This document shows, in pieces, positions 24,319-34,179 of a stretch of DNA of 64,000 nt. How positions within the stretch are numbered: position 1 is the stretch's first letter; every line of letters starts with the position of its first letter. The notes beneath the pieces were generated by a model, which saw only the letters and a program-made list of their open reading frames with translations, was not told the DNA's origin and made no database searches. This stretch comes from Bacteroidota bacterium (lineage in GTDB: Bacteria; Bacteroidota; Bacteroidia; Chitinophagales; BACL12), in assembly GCA_016718035.1 (NCBI GenBank), contig JADKEK010000003.1, positions 169,501-233,500 on the forward strand, read 5' to 3'. Position numbers and translations under genes: made by a program.

Positions 24319-25909
24319 AATAGGAAAAATTTTCAGTATCAATTTTTGAATTCCAAAAATCAGCTTCCATACCAGTTTCATATTTTTTATAATTAGCTGC
24401 TTCCATTTTTAAATATTTTTTCGGATTAAGCAGCATGGTATGTAACATTTGCAGGTCTTTATCTTTTACCCAGTGTGAACGCATCCACTCGAGATAATAT
24501 CCTTTTGAATATAAAAATAATTCGTATTCTGTATCTTTCTCAGGTAATTGAAATTGCATAGTAAATGCATCTCCGGGCATAGAAATTAAATATGCTGAAG
24601 TATCTCTCAACTTATTCAAAGCTTGTTCGTCGGCAACACCTTTATTGAATATAGCAGTTGGGCTTATTGATAATGGTGTAGCGGTTGATATAATATTAGT
24701 TAGCGCTACATTATCGATACGCCAAAGTCCCTTATTTAAAACGATTTTAATTTTTGGATTGGCATTTTTTTCTTTGTTATTAATTTTAAGTATCTGCTGA
24801 TTAACAGCAATAGGTCCTGTTTCGAAAAGTCCAGATTGTAATTCCCATTTTTTATCAGATTCAATCCACAAATAAACATCAATATCACCTAGTTCTTTTT
24901 TAATTCCTCCACTCAATTGTTTTTTAACATTTTCGTCTGTTTCCAATAAGGCAAACATATCGCCAACCTGGTCGCCCATATATCCCATTGCTGAATATAT
25001 AAAATAGGTGGTCATGAGTGTTTGTCTGAAATTAATCACCAATCCTAAATCTTGTTTTGCATCTACCTGTTTAAAATCGATAAAAATGGATTCCTTGGCA
25101 CTTAAATTATTTTCATCAGCGCCGGAAAATCGCTCATGTAAATCTTTTGCAGCTAATAAGTTGGTGATATCACCTTCTTCAGCAAGAGCGAGGGCTGGCT
25201 TGTAAAAATTTTCACAAATAAAAAAATCGTTTTTAGCAGTTTGATAAACGGTTTGATTAATTTTTTTGGAAACAGCAAACAATTTGACATCATTTACACA
25301 ATGCGTTTCCAATGCTTCATTTTTCATGGTGATATTAAAAATACCATCTATAATTTTGGCATTGTTTAATGCATCTATGTCAAAGTATTCCATACTTGGT
25401 GCAATGGCATTAGAAAATCCTTCGGCATCAGCATAATGGAAATTTTGATCGGGTTGCAAATAAAATGTAGGGCAGGAACCGAAGCACGCCTTAGGTGTAG
25501 TTATACAAAACACACCGAGGGCAACATCTGCACTTGCTAATATACTAAGTGCTGCTATTCGATCTGATTCATTTTTATTCAGTTTCGTATTGGTTTCGAA
25601 AATAGCCACACTGTCAATTGGAATTATCAGCTCTCCTTCAAAAATGAGGTTTCTGTTAAAATCATATTTTACACCCGAACCTGAAACCGTCTTTTGTTTA
25701 TTATCTATTTTCCAGTTATTAGTTAATATACACACATCCCCATTTTTAATATGCGCTTTTAAAAAGGGCTGCATTGGAAGTGAAGAAGTTGCATGTATCA
25801 AACTATTTGCATCCCGATAATTGGAACGAAAATAATGTTTGTTACAAGCTAATAATCCAAATAGAAAAATAAAAGTGAAAGTGTAAAAGATGCGCTTCCG
25901 GGTTTTCAT
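24308..25909 (-). CDS. Putative lipoprotein, uncharacterised, large
   Basis: A 533-residue protein that I do not recognise. The ATG at 25909 starts a lipoprotein signal (MKTRKRIFYTFTFIFLFGLLAC, lipobox LLAC); a frame from 25948 would add 13 residues. The first 100 residues include a beta domain with ICILTNNWKIDNKQKTVSGSGVKYD-type strands. A short weakly hydrophobic stretch lies near 130, and the centre carries FGSCPTFYLQPDQNFHYADAEGFSNA, with two nearby cysteines. Composition is polar and Lys/Asn-rich. It overlaps the next gene by 11 bases, so both probably work together in the periplasm or at the outer membrane. Role unknown. Confidence 0.72.
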   Translation of the reverse strand: MKTRKRIFYTFTFIFLFGLLACNKHYFRSNYRDANSLIHATSSLPMQPFLKAHIKNGDVCILTNNWKIDNKQKTVSGSGVKYDFNRNLIFEGELIIPIDSVAIFETNTKLNKNESDRIAALSILASADVALGVFCITTPKACFGSCPTFYLQPDQNFHYADAEGFSNAIAPSMEYFDIDALNNAKIIDGIFNITMKNEALETHCVNDVKLFAVSKKINQTVYQTAKNDFFICENFYKPALALAEEGDITNLLAAKDLHERFSGADENNLSAKESIFIDFKQVDAKQDLGLVINFRQTLMTTYFIYSAMGYMGDQVGDMFALLETDENVKKQLSGGIKKELGDIDVYLWIESDKKWELQSGLFETGPIAVNQQILKINNKEKNANPKIKIVLNKGLWRIDNVALTNIISTATPLSISPTAIFNKGVADEQALNKLRDTSAYLISMPGDAFTMQFQLPEKDTEYELFLYSKGYYLEWMRSHWVKDKDLQMLHTMLLNPKKYLKMEAANYKKYETGMEADFWNSKIDTENFSYYEN

Positions 25910-26018
25910 TGTTATTCGTTTAAATAAAATCGCATTAACATAAGACAAGCGTTAATATATAAAGCTACAAAATAAATCACAAAGTTGGTTTGATGATATT
26001 AAACCAACGATTATGGGC

Positions 26019-26051
26019 AAAAAAAAACGGCTGCTAAAATAGCAGCCGTTT
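26019..26051 (-). terminator. Intrinsic terminator after M43 protease gene
   Basis: AAACGGCTGCT (26025-26035) pairs perfectly with AGCAGCCGTTT (26041-26051) around a 5-base loop; on the minus strand it is followed by a run of T. It lies 19 bases past the stop at 26070. Confidence 0.92.
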
Positions 26052-26069
26052 GAAATATATTAATTGTAA

Positions 26070-28007
26070 TTATTCAACTACAAATTTTTCAGAGTAGTTT
26101 GATTTACCATTGCTGATAACAACGAAGTAGAAGCCAGCTTCTAATGATTGGATGTTAACATCAATCATGTTTTCACCTGGAGTTACTGCAGCAATTGATT
26201 CACCAACCTGACGGCCGAGGATATCAACTAATTTAACAGTAACATTCATGTCTTCCTGAACGCTGAAGTAATCAACAGTAACCATATCACCTGTAGCAGG
26301 GTTAGGGAACACGCCAAGGATTGAGTTATTCCATTCATCTTCAAGTAAAGCAGATGTACCATCATCTTTCCAGTTTGTAGAACGAACTGAAATTAATAAA
26401 TCATAGCAATCACCTGTGTTGAAAGCACCTGAATAACCATAAACCTGAACATAACGAGTTCCAGCGCTACCGATGTTCCAAATAATTTGTTCATCAGTAG
26501 TACCACCGTTTTCAGATAAACCTTTTTGAACTACAGATTGGTTGTATAATTTAACATCGTAGTCAGCAGGTAATGAAGTCAGGTTAATTTTAATTTTAGT
26601 ATTAGCACCGGTTGTAGTGAATTTAAACCAGTCAACATCAGTAGAGCTAGCAATTAACTCCTGGTAAGTTGTACCAGCAGATAATGTAATTGCAGTTCCA
26701 GAAGTATTGTTTGGTTCGTAGTTGTCAACGCAAGTTGCACCACCACCAGTAGTAGTAAAGTTTGTAGAAGCAGAGTATGCGCTTGTAGTACCACCGCTAC
26801 ATACAGTTTGAACTTGCCATTCGTAAGTTGTACCTGCAGTTAAGCCGGTAACAGCTTTAGAAGTTGTAGCAGAAGTTGTAGTAGTCCAAGTTGCAGCAGC
26901 AGTAGCTTTATAACGAACGTTATAGCTAGTAGCACCAGCAGCAGCAGTCCAGTTGAAGGTAGCTGAAGTTGTAGCAACTGAAGTAGTATTCATACCGGTT
27001 GGAGTGTTACAAGTAGCACCACCACCGCCTGCGCAGCCGTTAGATGTTGTGATGGCATTTCTAGAACCACCAACTGCAAATAAAGCTTGCATTCTTGTTT
27101 TTTGACCTGTAGTGAAGAGGTTCATACAACCATCATCAGTATAGTCCATGTAGTTTTGATACATGTCACCATCAGGACCGTTAGAGCAAGAGATACGGAT
27201 AGCACCGTTAGGGCAACCATAATTTTCATCAGCCTGATTTGGAGTATCACCAACTGAGTCAGAACCGGCACAGCTTGTACCATCGTCACCCCAGATATGG
27301 AATAAATTCAACCAGTGACCAACTTCGTGAGTTGCAGTACGACCCAGGTTATAAGGAGCAGCAGCACCAGTAACACCGATATATTGGTAGTCGATAACCA
27401 CACCATCAGTTGATGCAGAACCGCCAGGGAACTGAGCATATCCTAATAAACCACCACTTAAGTCACAAACCCAAAGGTTTAAATATTTGTTTCTGTCCCA
27501 AATAGTTTTACCATAAGTAGCAAACTTCATATCATCGCCAGTGCTGAAAGAAGTTTTAGTAGTGCTAGTTCTGGTAATACCAGTTGTAGCGTTACCACTT
27601 GGGTCAGTAGTAGCTAAACAGAATTGGATTTCAGTATCAGCTGCTTCAGCTAAAAAGTAAGCTGGAGTTTCGCCAACATCTGAGTTTAAACGACGGAAAT
27701 CGTCATTTAATACTTCAAGTTGTTCTAATAAACGAGCATCAGATACGTTTTCTGCTGCAACGTTGTAAACTACGTGAAATACAACTGGAATAGTAATAAC
27801 AGCTCTTTCGCCATCATTTGCAGCTGTAGCCACATAATTTTGTGTAAATTCTTCAATAGCTGCGCGATTTGCTTCGTACATTGGATCTTCAGCTCTTAAA
27901 CGAGCATCTACGTCCATTGTTGAGCAGTTACGCTGTGGCGCTTGTGCCATCACTAGGCCTCCCAACATCAATGAGAAAGCTGTGAAAAGTAACGATTTTT
28001 TCAACAT
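26070..28007 (-). CDS. Secreted M43-family zinc metalloprotease with FnIII, PPC and T9SS domains
   Basis: A 645-residue extracellular protease. A signal peptide (MLKKSLLFTAFSLMLGGLVMAQ) and a propeptide precede the pappalysin/cytophagalysin (M43) catalytic domain with HEVGHWLNLFHIWG at 227-240: three His zinc ligands and the catalytic Glu228. A downstream cysteine-rich stretch (CAGSDSVGDTPNQADENYGC) and the Met-turn MYQNYMDYTDDGCM follow. Then a Thr/Ala-rich fibronectin type III domain (about 345-430), a PPC-like beta domain (about 435-530), and a T9SS domain (LGVFPNPATGDM). Codons are skewed to a few preferred triplets, as expected for a highly expressed gene. It sits alone, diverging from metH. 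Confidence 0.93.
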   Translation of the reverse strand: MLKKSLLFTAFSLMLGGLVMAQAPQRNCSTMDVDARLRAEDPMYEANRAAIEEFTQNYVATAANDGERAVITIPVVFHVVYNVAAENVSDARLLEQLEVLNDDFRRLNSDVGETPAYFLAEAADTEIQFCLATTDPSGNATTGITRTSTTKTSFSTGDDMKFATYGKTIWDRNKYLNLWVCDLSGGLLGYAQFPGGSASTDGVVIDYQYIGVTGAAAPYNLGRTATHEVGHWLNLFHIWGDDGTSCAGSDSVGDTPNQADENYGCPNGAIRISCSNGPDGDMYQNYMDYTDDGCMNLFTTGQKTRMQALFAVGGSRNAITTSNGCAGGGGATCNTPTGMNTTSVATTSATFNWTAAAGATSYNVRYKATAAATWTTTTSATTSKAVTGLTAGTTYEWQVQTVCSGGTTSAYSASTNFTTTGGGATCVDNYEPNNTSGTAITLSAGTTYQELIASSTDVDWFKFTTTGANTKIKINLTSLPADYDVKLYNQSVVQKGLSENGGTTDEQIIWNIGSAGTRYVQVYGYSGAFNTGDCYDLLISVRSTNWKDDGTSALLEDEWNNSILGVFPNPATGDMVTVDYFSVQEDMNVTVKLVDILGRQVGESIAAVTPGENMIDVNIQSLEAGFYFVVISNGKSNYSEKFVVE

Positions 28008-28485
28008 CTGAAATTAAAATTAAGGGTTAATTAATGAATAAATTGGTTAACTAATATTTAAACTGTGTGGCGTTTTAAGGTTACGACTAAGGAATTTAGA
28101 ACATAACTAATTACTTTATAATGCGTAGATGCCCCTCCCCCCTTAAAAGTTGCGTAAAAATAGGAGTTTTTTGCAATTTTCGTAAATTTCCTTACAAAAA
28201 TGTTGACACACATAATGTGGACTGTCACGTAATTGCATTTTTAAGCACAAATTTGTGTCACAGAATTGTCTAATATGCTGATTATCAATACATAATAGGT
28301 TAAGAAAAAAAATTTAAGGCTGTCATGGAATGCCATTTTTTTAACCAATTGTCATCTTTGCAACGTATTGATTTAGATGGTTATCTTAATTGCAATTAAT
28401 TCAATAAACCGAACTAAATTCTATTGATTTTGTAATTGTATTACAAGTACAGGTTTGGTAAAATCATCTTGTGGTAAATTTGCAC
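28008..28485. other. Long divergent intergenic region with palindromes
   Basis: This 478-base gap lies between the starts of the M43 protease and metH. It holds a perfect 12-bp palindrome CACAAATTTGTG (28246-28257), an imperfect larger one (TGACA-CACAT-A-ATGTG-GAC-TGTCA, 28204-28227), a pyrimidine stretch GCCCCTCCCCCC (28131-28142), and a candidate metH promoter near its right end. No small ORF, tRNA or recognisable cobalamin or SAM riboswitch was seen. Confidence 0.6.
28454..28482 (+). promoter_or_regulatory. Candidate metH promoter (TTTG ... TAAATTTG)
   Basis: -33 TTTG (28454-28457) and -7 TAAATTTG (28475-28482) are separated by 17 bases, close to the Bacteroidota consensus. The predicted transcript would begin at about 28488, so the GTG at 28486 or a later codon would start translation nearly leaderless, and the GTG at 28471 would lie upstream of the transcript. 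Confidence 0.5.
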
Positions 28486-31400
28486 GTGGAAAAAATTTTA
28501 AGAGAAATATTGAGTAGACGCATCATGGTGTTAGATGGTGCTATGGGTAGTATGATTCAGCGGTATAAACTTAGTGAAACTGAGTTCAGAGGGGAGCGAT
28601 TCAAAGGCCATCCGCATGATTTAAGAGGTAATAACGATTTATTATCACTCACTCAACCACAAATAATTACCGAAATACACGAGCAATACCTGGAGGCAGG
28701 TGCTGATATCATAGAAACCAACACATTTAGCGCTACAGTTATAGCCCAAGCCGATTACGGGCTGGAACACTTAGCATATGAATTAAACCTGGTGTCTGCC
28801 CAACTAGCTAAAGCTGCTGCTACCAAGTTTACTCAGTTAAATCCCCAGCAACCTCGATTTGTAGCCGGGGCGCTTGGGCCTACTAATAAAACATTAAGCT
28901 TATCGCCGGATGTCAATAACCCCGGCTTTCGGACTGTCACCTTCGATCAAATGGCTGCAGCATATTATGAAGAAGCTCGAGGTTTAGTAGATGGTGGTGC
29001 AGATATATTGTTGGTAGAAACCATTTTTGATACCCTCAACGCAAAGGCTGCGATTTACGCTATAGATAAATTATTTGCTGAAATCGGCAGGAAATTGCCG
29101 GTTATGATTTCGGGAACAATAACCGATGCAAGCGGCAGAACTTTGAGCGGACAAACATTGGAAGCATTTTTAGTTGCTGTTAGTCACCTCCCATTACTAA
29201 GTATAGGATTAAATTGCGCACTCGGAGCCAAACAATTAAAAGAATATGTTCAAACGTTATCATCCAATACCGATTTATTTGTTTCTGCATATCCGAATGC
29301 CGGCTTACCGAATGCATTTGGCGAATACGATGAAACCCCTGAAAGCAATGGCAACGATGTTGAAGTGTATTTAAAAAATGGTTGGGTAAATATTATTGGA
29401 GGATGTTGTGGAACTACACCTGACCATATTCAATATATCGCAAAATTAGCTGCAAAATATCCACCTCGTAAACCTGTTACATTACCATTATTACCTGCAT
29501 TTTCAGGATTAGAAAAATTTACACTTTTTGAAGGAAGTAATTTTGTTAATGTTGGAGAAAGAACAAACATAACAGGCAGCAAACAATTTAAACGTTTAAT
29601 TACAGAAGAAAAATATGATGAAGCATTAATCGTAGCTCGTCAGCAAGTAGAAAATGGTGCACAAATTATTGATGTGAACATGGATGAGGGCATGATAGAT
29701 TCAGTTAATGCCATGACTACTTTTCTGAATCTGATTGCAGCTGAACCTGATATAGCCAAAGTGCCCATAATGATTGACTCGAGCAAGTGGGATGTTATAG
29801 AAGCAGGATTAAAATGTGTGCAAGGAAAAAGTATTGTAAATTCAATTTCCTTAAAAGAAGGTGAATCGGTATTTAAAGCACATGCATTAAAAGCAAAACA
29901 ATTAGGTGCTGCAGTAATCGTGATGGCATTTGATGAAGAAGGCCAGGCAACCACCTACGAAAAAAGAATTGCCATTTGCGAGAGAGCATATAACATTTTA
30001 GTAAATGAAATTCATTTTACGCCAACAGATATCATTTTCGACCCTAATATTTTAACTATTGGAACCGGAATTGAAGAACATAATAATTATGCTGTTGATT
30101 TTATTCGCGCTACGAAATGGATTAAAGCAAATTTGCCGGGTGCTTTAGTGAGTGGTGGTGTAAGTAATATTTCATTTGCATTTCAAGGAAATAACACTGT
30201 TCGCGAGGCCATGCATGCCGCATTTTTATACCATGCAATTAAAGCAGGTATGGATATGGGTATTGTGAATGCAGGTATGATTGACATCTATGAAAACATT
30301 GATAAAGATTTGTTGGTAAAAATTGAAGATGTCATTTTTAATCGCAATGAAAATGCAACAGAAAACCTGATAGCTTTTGCTGAAACACTTAAGAAAAAAG
30401 ATAAAGCAGCGGTAGTGACTGATGAATGGCGAAATTATAGTGTTGAAGAACGATTAAGTTACTCGTTGGTAAAAGGAATAACCGAATTTATTGACAGCGA
30501 TATAGAAGAAGCACGATTAAAATATGCTGTGCCACTGGATGTAATTGAAGGGCCGCTTATGGCAGGTATGAATGTGGTTGGCGATTTATTTGGCAGCGGG
30601 AAAATGTTTTTACCTCAGGTGGTGAAAAGCGCACGTGTAATGAAAAAAGCAGTGGCTTATTTACAACCTTTTATAGAACTGGAAAAATCGCAAACCGGCA
30701 ATACAGAAGGCAGGAAAAAAGTATTACTCGCAACCGTAAAAGGAGATGTGCATGATATTGGAAAAAACATTGTTGGTGTTGTGCTGGCGTGTAATAATTA
30801 TACCATTATTGACCTAGGTGTAATGGTGCCGACTGAAAAAATTCTAACAACTGCTGTTGCAGAAAAAGTAGACATTATTGGATTAAGCGGATTAATTACA
30901 CCATCGCTGGATGAAATGGTGCATGTTGCTGATGAAATGGAAAAGCGGAATATGACTATCCCTTTATTGATTGGTGGTGCTACTACATCAAGAACTCATA
31001 CTGCAGTTAAAATTGCACCGGTTTATTCTCAGCCTGTTATTCATGTTACCGATGCATCACGCAGTGTTACTATTGCCGGGAAATTATTAGGTGCCGAAAA
31101 AAACAATTTTATTAAAGAAATACGTGATGAATATGCCATTATACATACCAATCACAAATCGAAACAATCGTTTAAAGGGTATATTTCAATTGGTGAGGCG
31201 CGGAATAACAAAATAGCGCTTCAACAAAAAAACTACACTCCTACTGTCCCAACTTTTACTGGGGTTAAAGTGTTTGATAATTATCCATTAGCTGAGCTTG
31301 TTGCGTATATAGACTGGACACCATTTTTTCAAACATGGGAATTACATGGGAAATACCCTGCTATATTTGAGGATGAAATTATTGGTGATGCAGCTCAAAA

Positions 31401-32148
31401 ATTATATGATGATGCTCAACATTTACTTAAATCTATAATTGAACACAATTGGTTAACTGCAAAAGCAGTAGTTGGTATTTTTAAAGCTAACTCCGTTCAA
31501 GATGATATAATTGTGCGCAACGAAAATGATGAAACTATCACGGTATTACATCATATTCGTCAGCAAAATAAAAAAGCTGACAATCAACAAAATTATTGTT
31601 TAAGTGATTTTATTTTACCAGATACTGACGGCGTTACTGACTACATTGGCGCTTTTGCAGTAAGTGCAGGTTTTAATATTGAAACCAAAGTTGCGGAGTT
31701 TGAAGCGCAACATGATGATTATAATTCAATTTTACTAAAAGCACTTGCCGACCGTTTAGCAGAAGCTTTTGCAGAAAGAATGCACGAGTTGGTTCGAAAA
31801 GAAATTTGGGGCTATGCTAAAAATGAAAGCACTACCTTAGATGATTTAATATCAGAAAAATATATTGGCATAAGACCTGCTCCGGGTTATCCTGCTTGTC
31901 CTGACCATACTGAAAAAATTACTTTGTTTAATTTATTGGATGTAACCAATAATATCGGTTTACAATTGACTGAAAGTATGGCGATGTATCCTGCAGCAAG
32001 TGTAAGTGGTTGGTATTTTGCACGTCCGGAATCTAAATATTTTGGTATTGGAAAAATCGGTAAAGATCAGGTGATTGATTTAGCTAAACGCAAAAATATG
32101 GATGTAACTGTGTTAGAAAAATGGTTAAGTAGCAACTTGAACTATTAA
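28486..32148 (+). CDS. metH: Cobalamin-dependent methionine synthase
   Basis: A full-length four-module enzyme (about 1220 residues) that moves a methyl group from 5-methyltetrahydrofolate to homocysteine through methylcobalamin. Homocysteine module: VLDGAMGSMIQ at the start and zinc cysteines in the ALNCALG-like IGLNCALGA and GGCCGTTPDHI segments. The pterin module holds FVNVGERTNITGSKQF. The cobalamin module has GDVHDIGKNIVG with the axial histidine near residue 756. The activation module includes IRPAPGYPACPDHTEK for S-adenosylmethionine-dependent repair. I set the start at the GTG at 28486 from the promoter; a GTG at 28471 is also in frame. It ends 8 bases from a convergent gene with no terminator between. 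Confidence 0.96.
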   Translation: MEKILREILSRRIMVLDGAMGSMIQRYKLSETEFRGERFKGHPHDLRGNNDLLSLTQPQIITEIHEQYLEAGADIIETNTFSATVIAQADYGLEHLAYELNLVSAQLAKAAATKFTQLNPQQPRFVAGALGPTNKTLSLSPDVNNPGFRTVTFDQMAAAYYEEARGLVDGGADILLVETIFDTLNAKAAIYAIDKLFAEIGRKLPVMISGTITDASGRTLSGQTLEAFLVAVSHLPLLSIGLNCALGAKQLKEYVQTLSSNTDLFVSAYPNAGLPNAFGEYDETPESNGNDVEVYLKNGWVNIIGGCCGTTPDHIQYIAKLAAKYPPRKPVTLPLLPAFSGLEKFTLFEGSNFVNVGERTNITGSKQFKRLITEEKYDEALIVARQQVENGAQIIDVNMDEGMIDSVNAMTTFLNLIAAEPDIAKVPIMIDSSKWDVIEAGLKCVQGKSIVNSISLKEGESVFKAHALKAKQLGAAVIVMAFDEEGQATTYEKRIAICERAYNILVNEIHFTPTDIIFDPNILTIGTGIEEHNNYAVDFIRATKWIKANLPGALVSGGVSNISFAFQGNNTVREAMHAAFLYHAIKAGMDMGIVNAGMIDIYENIDKDLLVKIEDVIFNRNENATENLIAFAETLKKKDKAAVVTDEWRNYSVEERLSYSLVKGITEFIDSDIEEARLKYAVPLDVIEGPLMAGMNVVGDLFGSGKMFLPQVVKSARVMKKAVAYLQPFIELEKSQTGNTEGRKKVLLATVKGDVHDIGKNIVGVVLACNNYTIIDLGVMVPTEKILTTAVAEKVDIIGLSGLITPSLDEMVHVADEMEKRNMTIPLLIGGATTSRTHTAVKIAPVYSQPVIHVTDASRSVTIAGKLLGAEKNNFIKEIRDEYAIIHTNHKSKQSFKGYISIGEARNNKIALQQKNYTPTVPTFTGVKVFDNYPLAELVAYIDWTPFFQTWELHGKYPAIFEDEIIGDAAQKLYDDAQHLLKSIIEHNWLTAKAVVGIFKANSVQDDIIVRNENDETITVLHHIRQQNKKADNQQNYCLSDFILPDTDGVTDYIGAFAVSAGFNIETKVAEFEAQHDDYNSILLKALADRLAEAFAERMHELVRKEIWGYAKNESTTLDDLISEKYIGIRPAPGYPACPDHTEKITLFNLLDVTNNIGLQLTESMAMYPAASVSGWYFARPESKYFGIGKIGKDQVIDLAKRKNMDVTVLEKWLSSNLNY

Positions 32149-32156
32149 GTGGAATA

Positions 32157-32825
32157 CTATTTTGTTTTATTTTTTCCTAAAGAAGAACTGATTTGTTCAG
32201 CTAATTTTTCTGCCCAAAGTCCATACATTTTTCCTGAAGGATGCAAACCATCGTTGGCCAATAAGGCATTGTCATTTTTCGCCAATCTCGATATTGCTGT
32301 AATATCTAAATATTGCACCTTATACTGATTTGTTAGTTGTTTGTTAATGGCATTGAAGGTATTTATTTCTTCAGCTATCTGTTCAGAGCTGGTTTGTAAA
32401 TTGGCTGCAAATGGTGTAACACCATAATCCGGAATGCTCAGTACAAAAACATGTTGTGCATTATTATCAGCAAATCGAATAGCTGTTTGTAATAAAGCTT
32501 CGAAATTTTTTGCATAGGTCGCTGTATCATATCCTCTAAACTGGTCGTTTACGCCGATTAATAATGTAACGATTTCGTAAGTATGTTGAGGTGTATTTTT
32601 TTCGATATTCGTTATGAGTTCCTGACTGGTAAAACCTGTGCGTGCGATTATCTCCGGTTTTGCGAAATTAAGGTTTTGTTGTGCTAATAATTCTACCGTT
32701 AATTCAGGAAATCGCTCTTCAGCGTGAACAGATTGGCCAATCGTATAGCTATCGCCTAAACAAAGCATAGTTTTTTCTTTAGGCATAAATAATGTAGTGC
32801 AAAATAATAACAGCTGTATCATCAT
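32157..32825 (-). CDS. SGNH/GDSL-family hydrolase
   Basis: A 222-residue esterase/lipase-like enzyme, probably exported (hydrophobic N-terminus MIQLLLFCTTLF). The SGNH blocks are in order: GDSYTIG (catalytic Ser26), the Gly of block II, GVNDQF (block III) and DGLHPSG (block V, Asp-x-x-His). Substrates range from acylated sugars to lipids and cannot be fixed here. It is the last gene of a minus-strand run after the RND efflux operon, with 40 bases after the TolC-like gene, and it converges with metH. Confidence 0.88.
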   Translation of the reverse strand: MMIQLLLFCTTLFMPKEKTMLCLGDSYTIGQSVHAEERFPELTVELLAQQNLNFAKPEIIARTGFTSQELITNIEKNTPQHTYEIVTLLIGVNDQFRGYDTATYAKNFEALLQTAIRFADNNAQHVFVLSIPDYGVTPFAANLQTSSEQIAEEINTFNAINKQLTNQYKVQYLDITAISRLAKNDNALLANDGLHPSGKMYGLWAEKLAEQISSSLGKNKTK

Positions 32826-32865
32826 AACCTATATACGCATTAAATGCCGGTTTGGATGGCATTTA

Positions 32866-34179
32866 TCAGTTAAGTGGTAATTGTCCGCTCAATTTCAACA
32901 GTTGCAATTCAGCCAATTTTGCATTCAGCGTTTCTACCAATAACCTATTTTTTGCCTGGAGTAAACTTTGCTGAATATCACGCAGTTCAACGGCTGTAAT
33001 ATTGCCAAGATTATATTTCTCGATAGCAATAGCCACATTGCCTTGGGCAGCTGCAATATTTTTTTGTTCCAGGTTCATTAAATAAAGCGATGTAGTATAT
33101 TGATTATAAATAGTCAACAAAATAGTATTTAACTCTAATTGTATTTGCTGGGTTGTTGTAACAACCTTTTCCTGTTCAATACGAGCAATCTGCAAATTTT
33201 TTGTTGTAGTTAGCCCGTTAAACAATGGAACACTTAATGTTAACCCAACTGAAGGTCCGTAATTGAGATTTGATTCAACAAATCCGGATTCAGATGTTGA
33301 ACGCAAATATCCATATCCACCTATAAGATTAAGTTCAGGGTACAACATTGCTTTATATTCTTTAATACCAAGTGCTATAATATCAACTTCATTTTTAGCT
33401 ATTTGCAAATCGGTATTGGCTTCGATAGTTTTAGCAAGTAAATCATTATAATTAAGGCTAGTTGCAATTTCAATTTTTTCGTCGGTATCAAAATCGGTTT
33501 CAGGGCTTCGACCTAATAAATTATTGATATTTGCTTTTACATTTTTTAATTGTAATTGTGTTTGCAACAATGATGTGCTGTCCGCAGATAAATCAACTTC
33601 TGCTTGCAACACATCTAATCGCGAAGCAGCACCTAAACGTTCTCTGCCACCCGCAATATTCAATCGCTCTGTAGAAACTGCAATATTCGACTTATTCACT
33701 GTTTCTGCTTCTTTTAGTTGTATTAGCTGAAACCACATTGCCTGCAGATTAAACATGGCAGTTTCTATTTGTTGCTTAAGTTGTAGTTGACTTAAATTTT
33801 CGAATTCATTTAATTTATCCTTTGTTGCAAACATGGCAAAACCGTCGAATAAAGTCCAGTTAATATAAACACCTGCATCAAGCGCATTAGCGCCCGCATT
33901 ATCAACTGACCTGACATCGCCGCTGAAATATTGTTGTTCTGAATTTGAAAGTTCAGTATTATATGCAGCTTCAGCAGTAACAGTAGGTAACATACCGGCA
34001 AAACCTGCAGAATTTTGCAAGCCGGAAATATCGGTTTCTAGCTTTTGAATAATTATCCCATAATTATTGCTAAGCATTATTGCTTTAGCTTCATTCAATG
34101 TTAATTGCTGCGCCTTTGTTGTTAATTGTGTAACAACAAACAGTATTGATATAAGTATTTTGAAATGATTAATCTTCAT
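32866..34179 (-). CDS. TolC-family outer-membrane efflux protein
   Basis: A 437-residue outer-membrane channel protein. Signal peptide MKINHFKILISILFVVTQLTTKAQ, then the two OEP repeats of long amphipathic helices (LTLNEAKAIMLSNNYGIIIQKLE at the start of repeat 1, and QIAKNEVDIIALGIKEYKAMLYPELNLIGGYGY in repeat 2). I use the ATG at 34179, which overlaps the pump gene by 11 bases; an ATG at 34191 is also in frame. It should join the adaptor and pump encoded just upstream into a tripartite exporter. Confidence 0.92.
   Translation of the reverse strand: MKINHFKILISILFVVTQLTTKAQQLTLNEAKAIMLSNNYGIIIQKLETDISGLQNSAGFAGMLPTVTAEAAYNTELSNSEQQYFSGDVRSVDNAGANALDAGVYINWTLFDGFAMFATKDKLNEFENLSQLQLKQQIETAMFNLQAMWFQLIQLKEAETVNKSNIAVSTERLNIAGGRERLGAASRLDVLQAEVDLSADSTSLLQTQLQLKNVKANINNLLGRSPETDFDTDEKIEIATSLNYNDLLAKTIEANTDLQIAKNEVDIIALGIKEYKAMLYPELNLIGGYGYLRSTSESGFVESNLNYGPSVGLTLSVPLFNGLTTTKNLQIARIEQEKVVTTTQQIQLELNTILLTIYNQYTTSLYLMNLEQKNIAAAQGNVAIAIEKYNLGNITAVELRDIQQSLLQAKNRLLVETLNAKLAELQLLKLSGQLPLN

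Noticed and set aside
28261..28485. Cobalamin or SAM riboswitch upstream of metH
   Set aside because: No cobalamin-box-like GCCACTG and no SAM-I core pattern was found on either strand in the gap.
29640..29954. Antisense open frame in metH
   Set aside because: Overlaps the conserved pterin-binding region of metH on the opposite strand; no promoter or protein pattern supports it.
32149..32156. Terminator between convergent metH and SGNH hydrolase genes
   Set aside because: Only 8 bases separate the stop codons and no inverted repeat with a T run is present.
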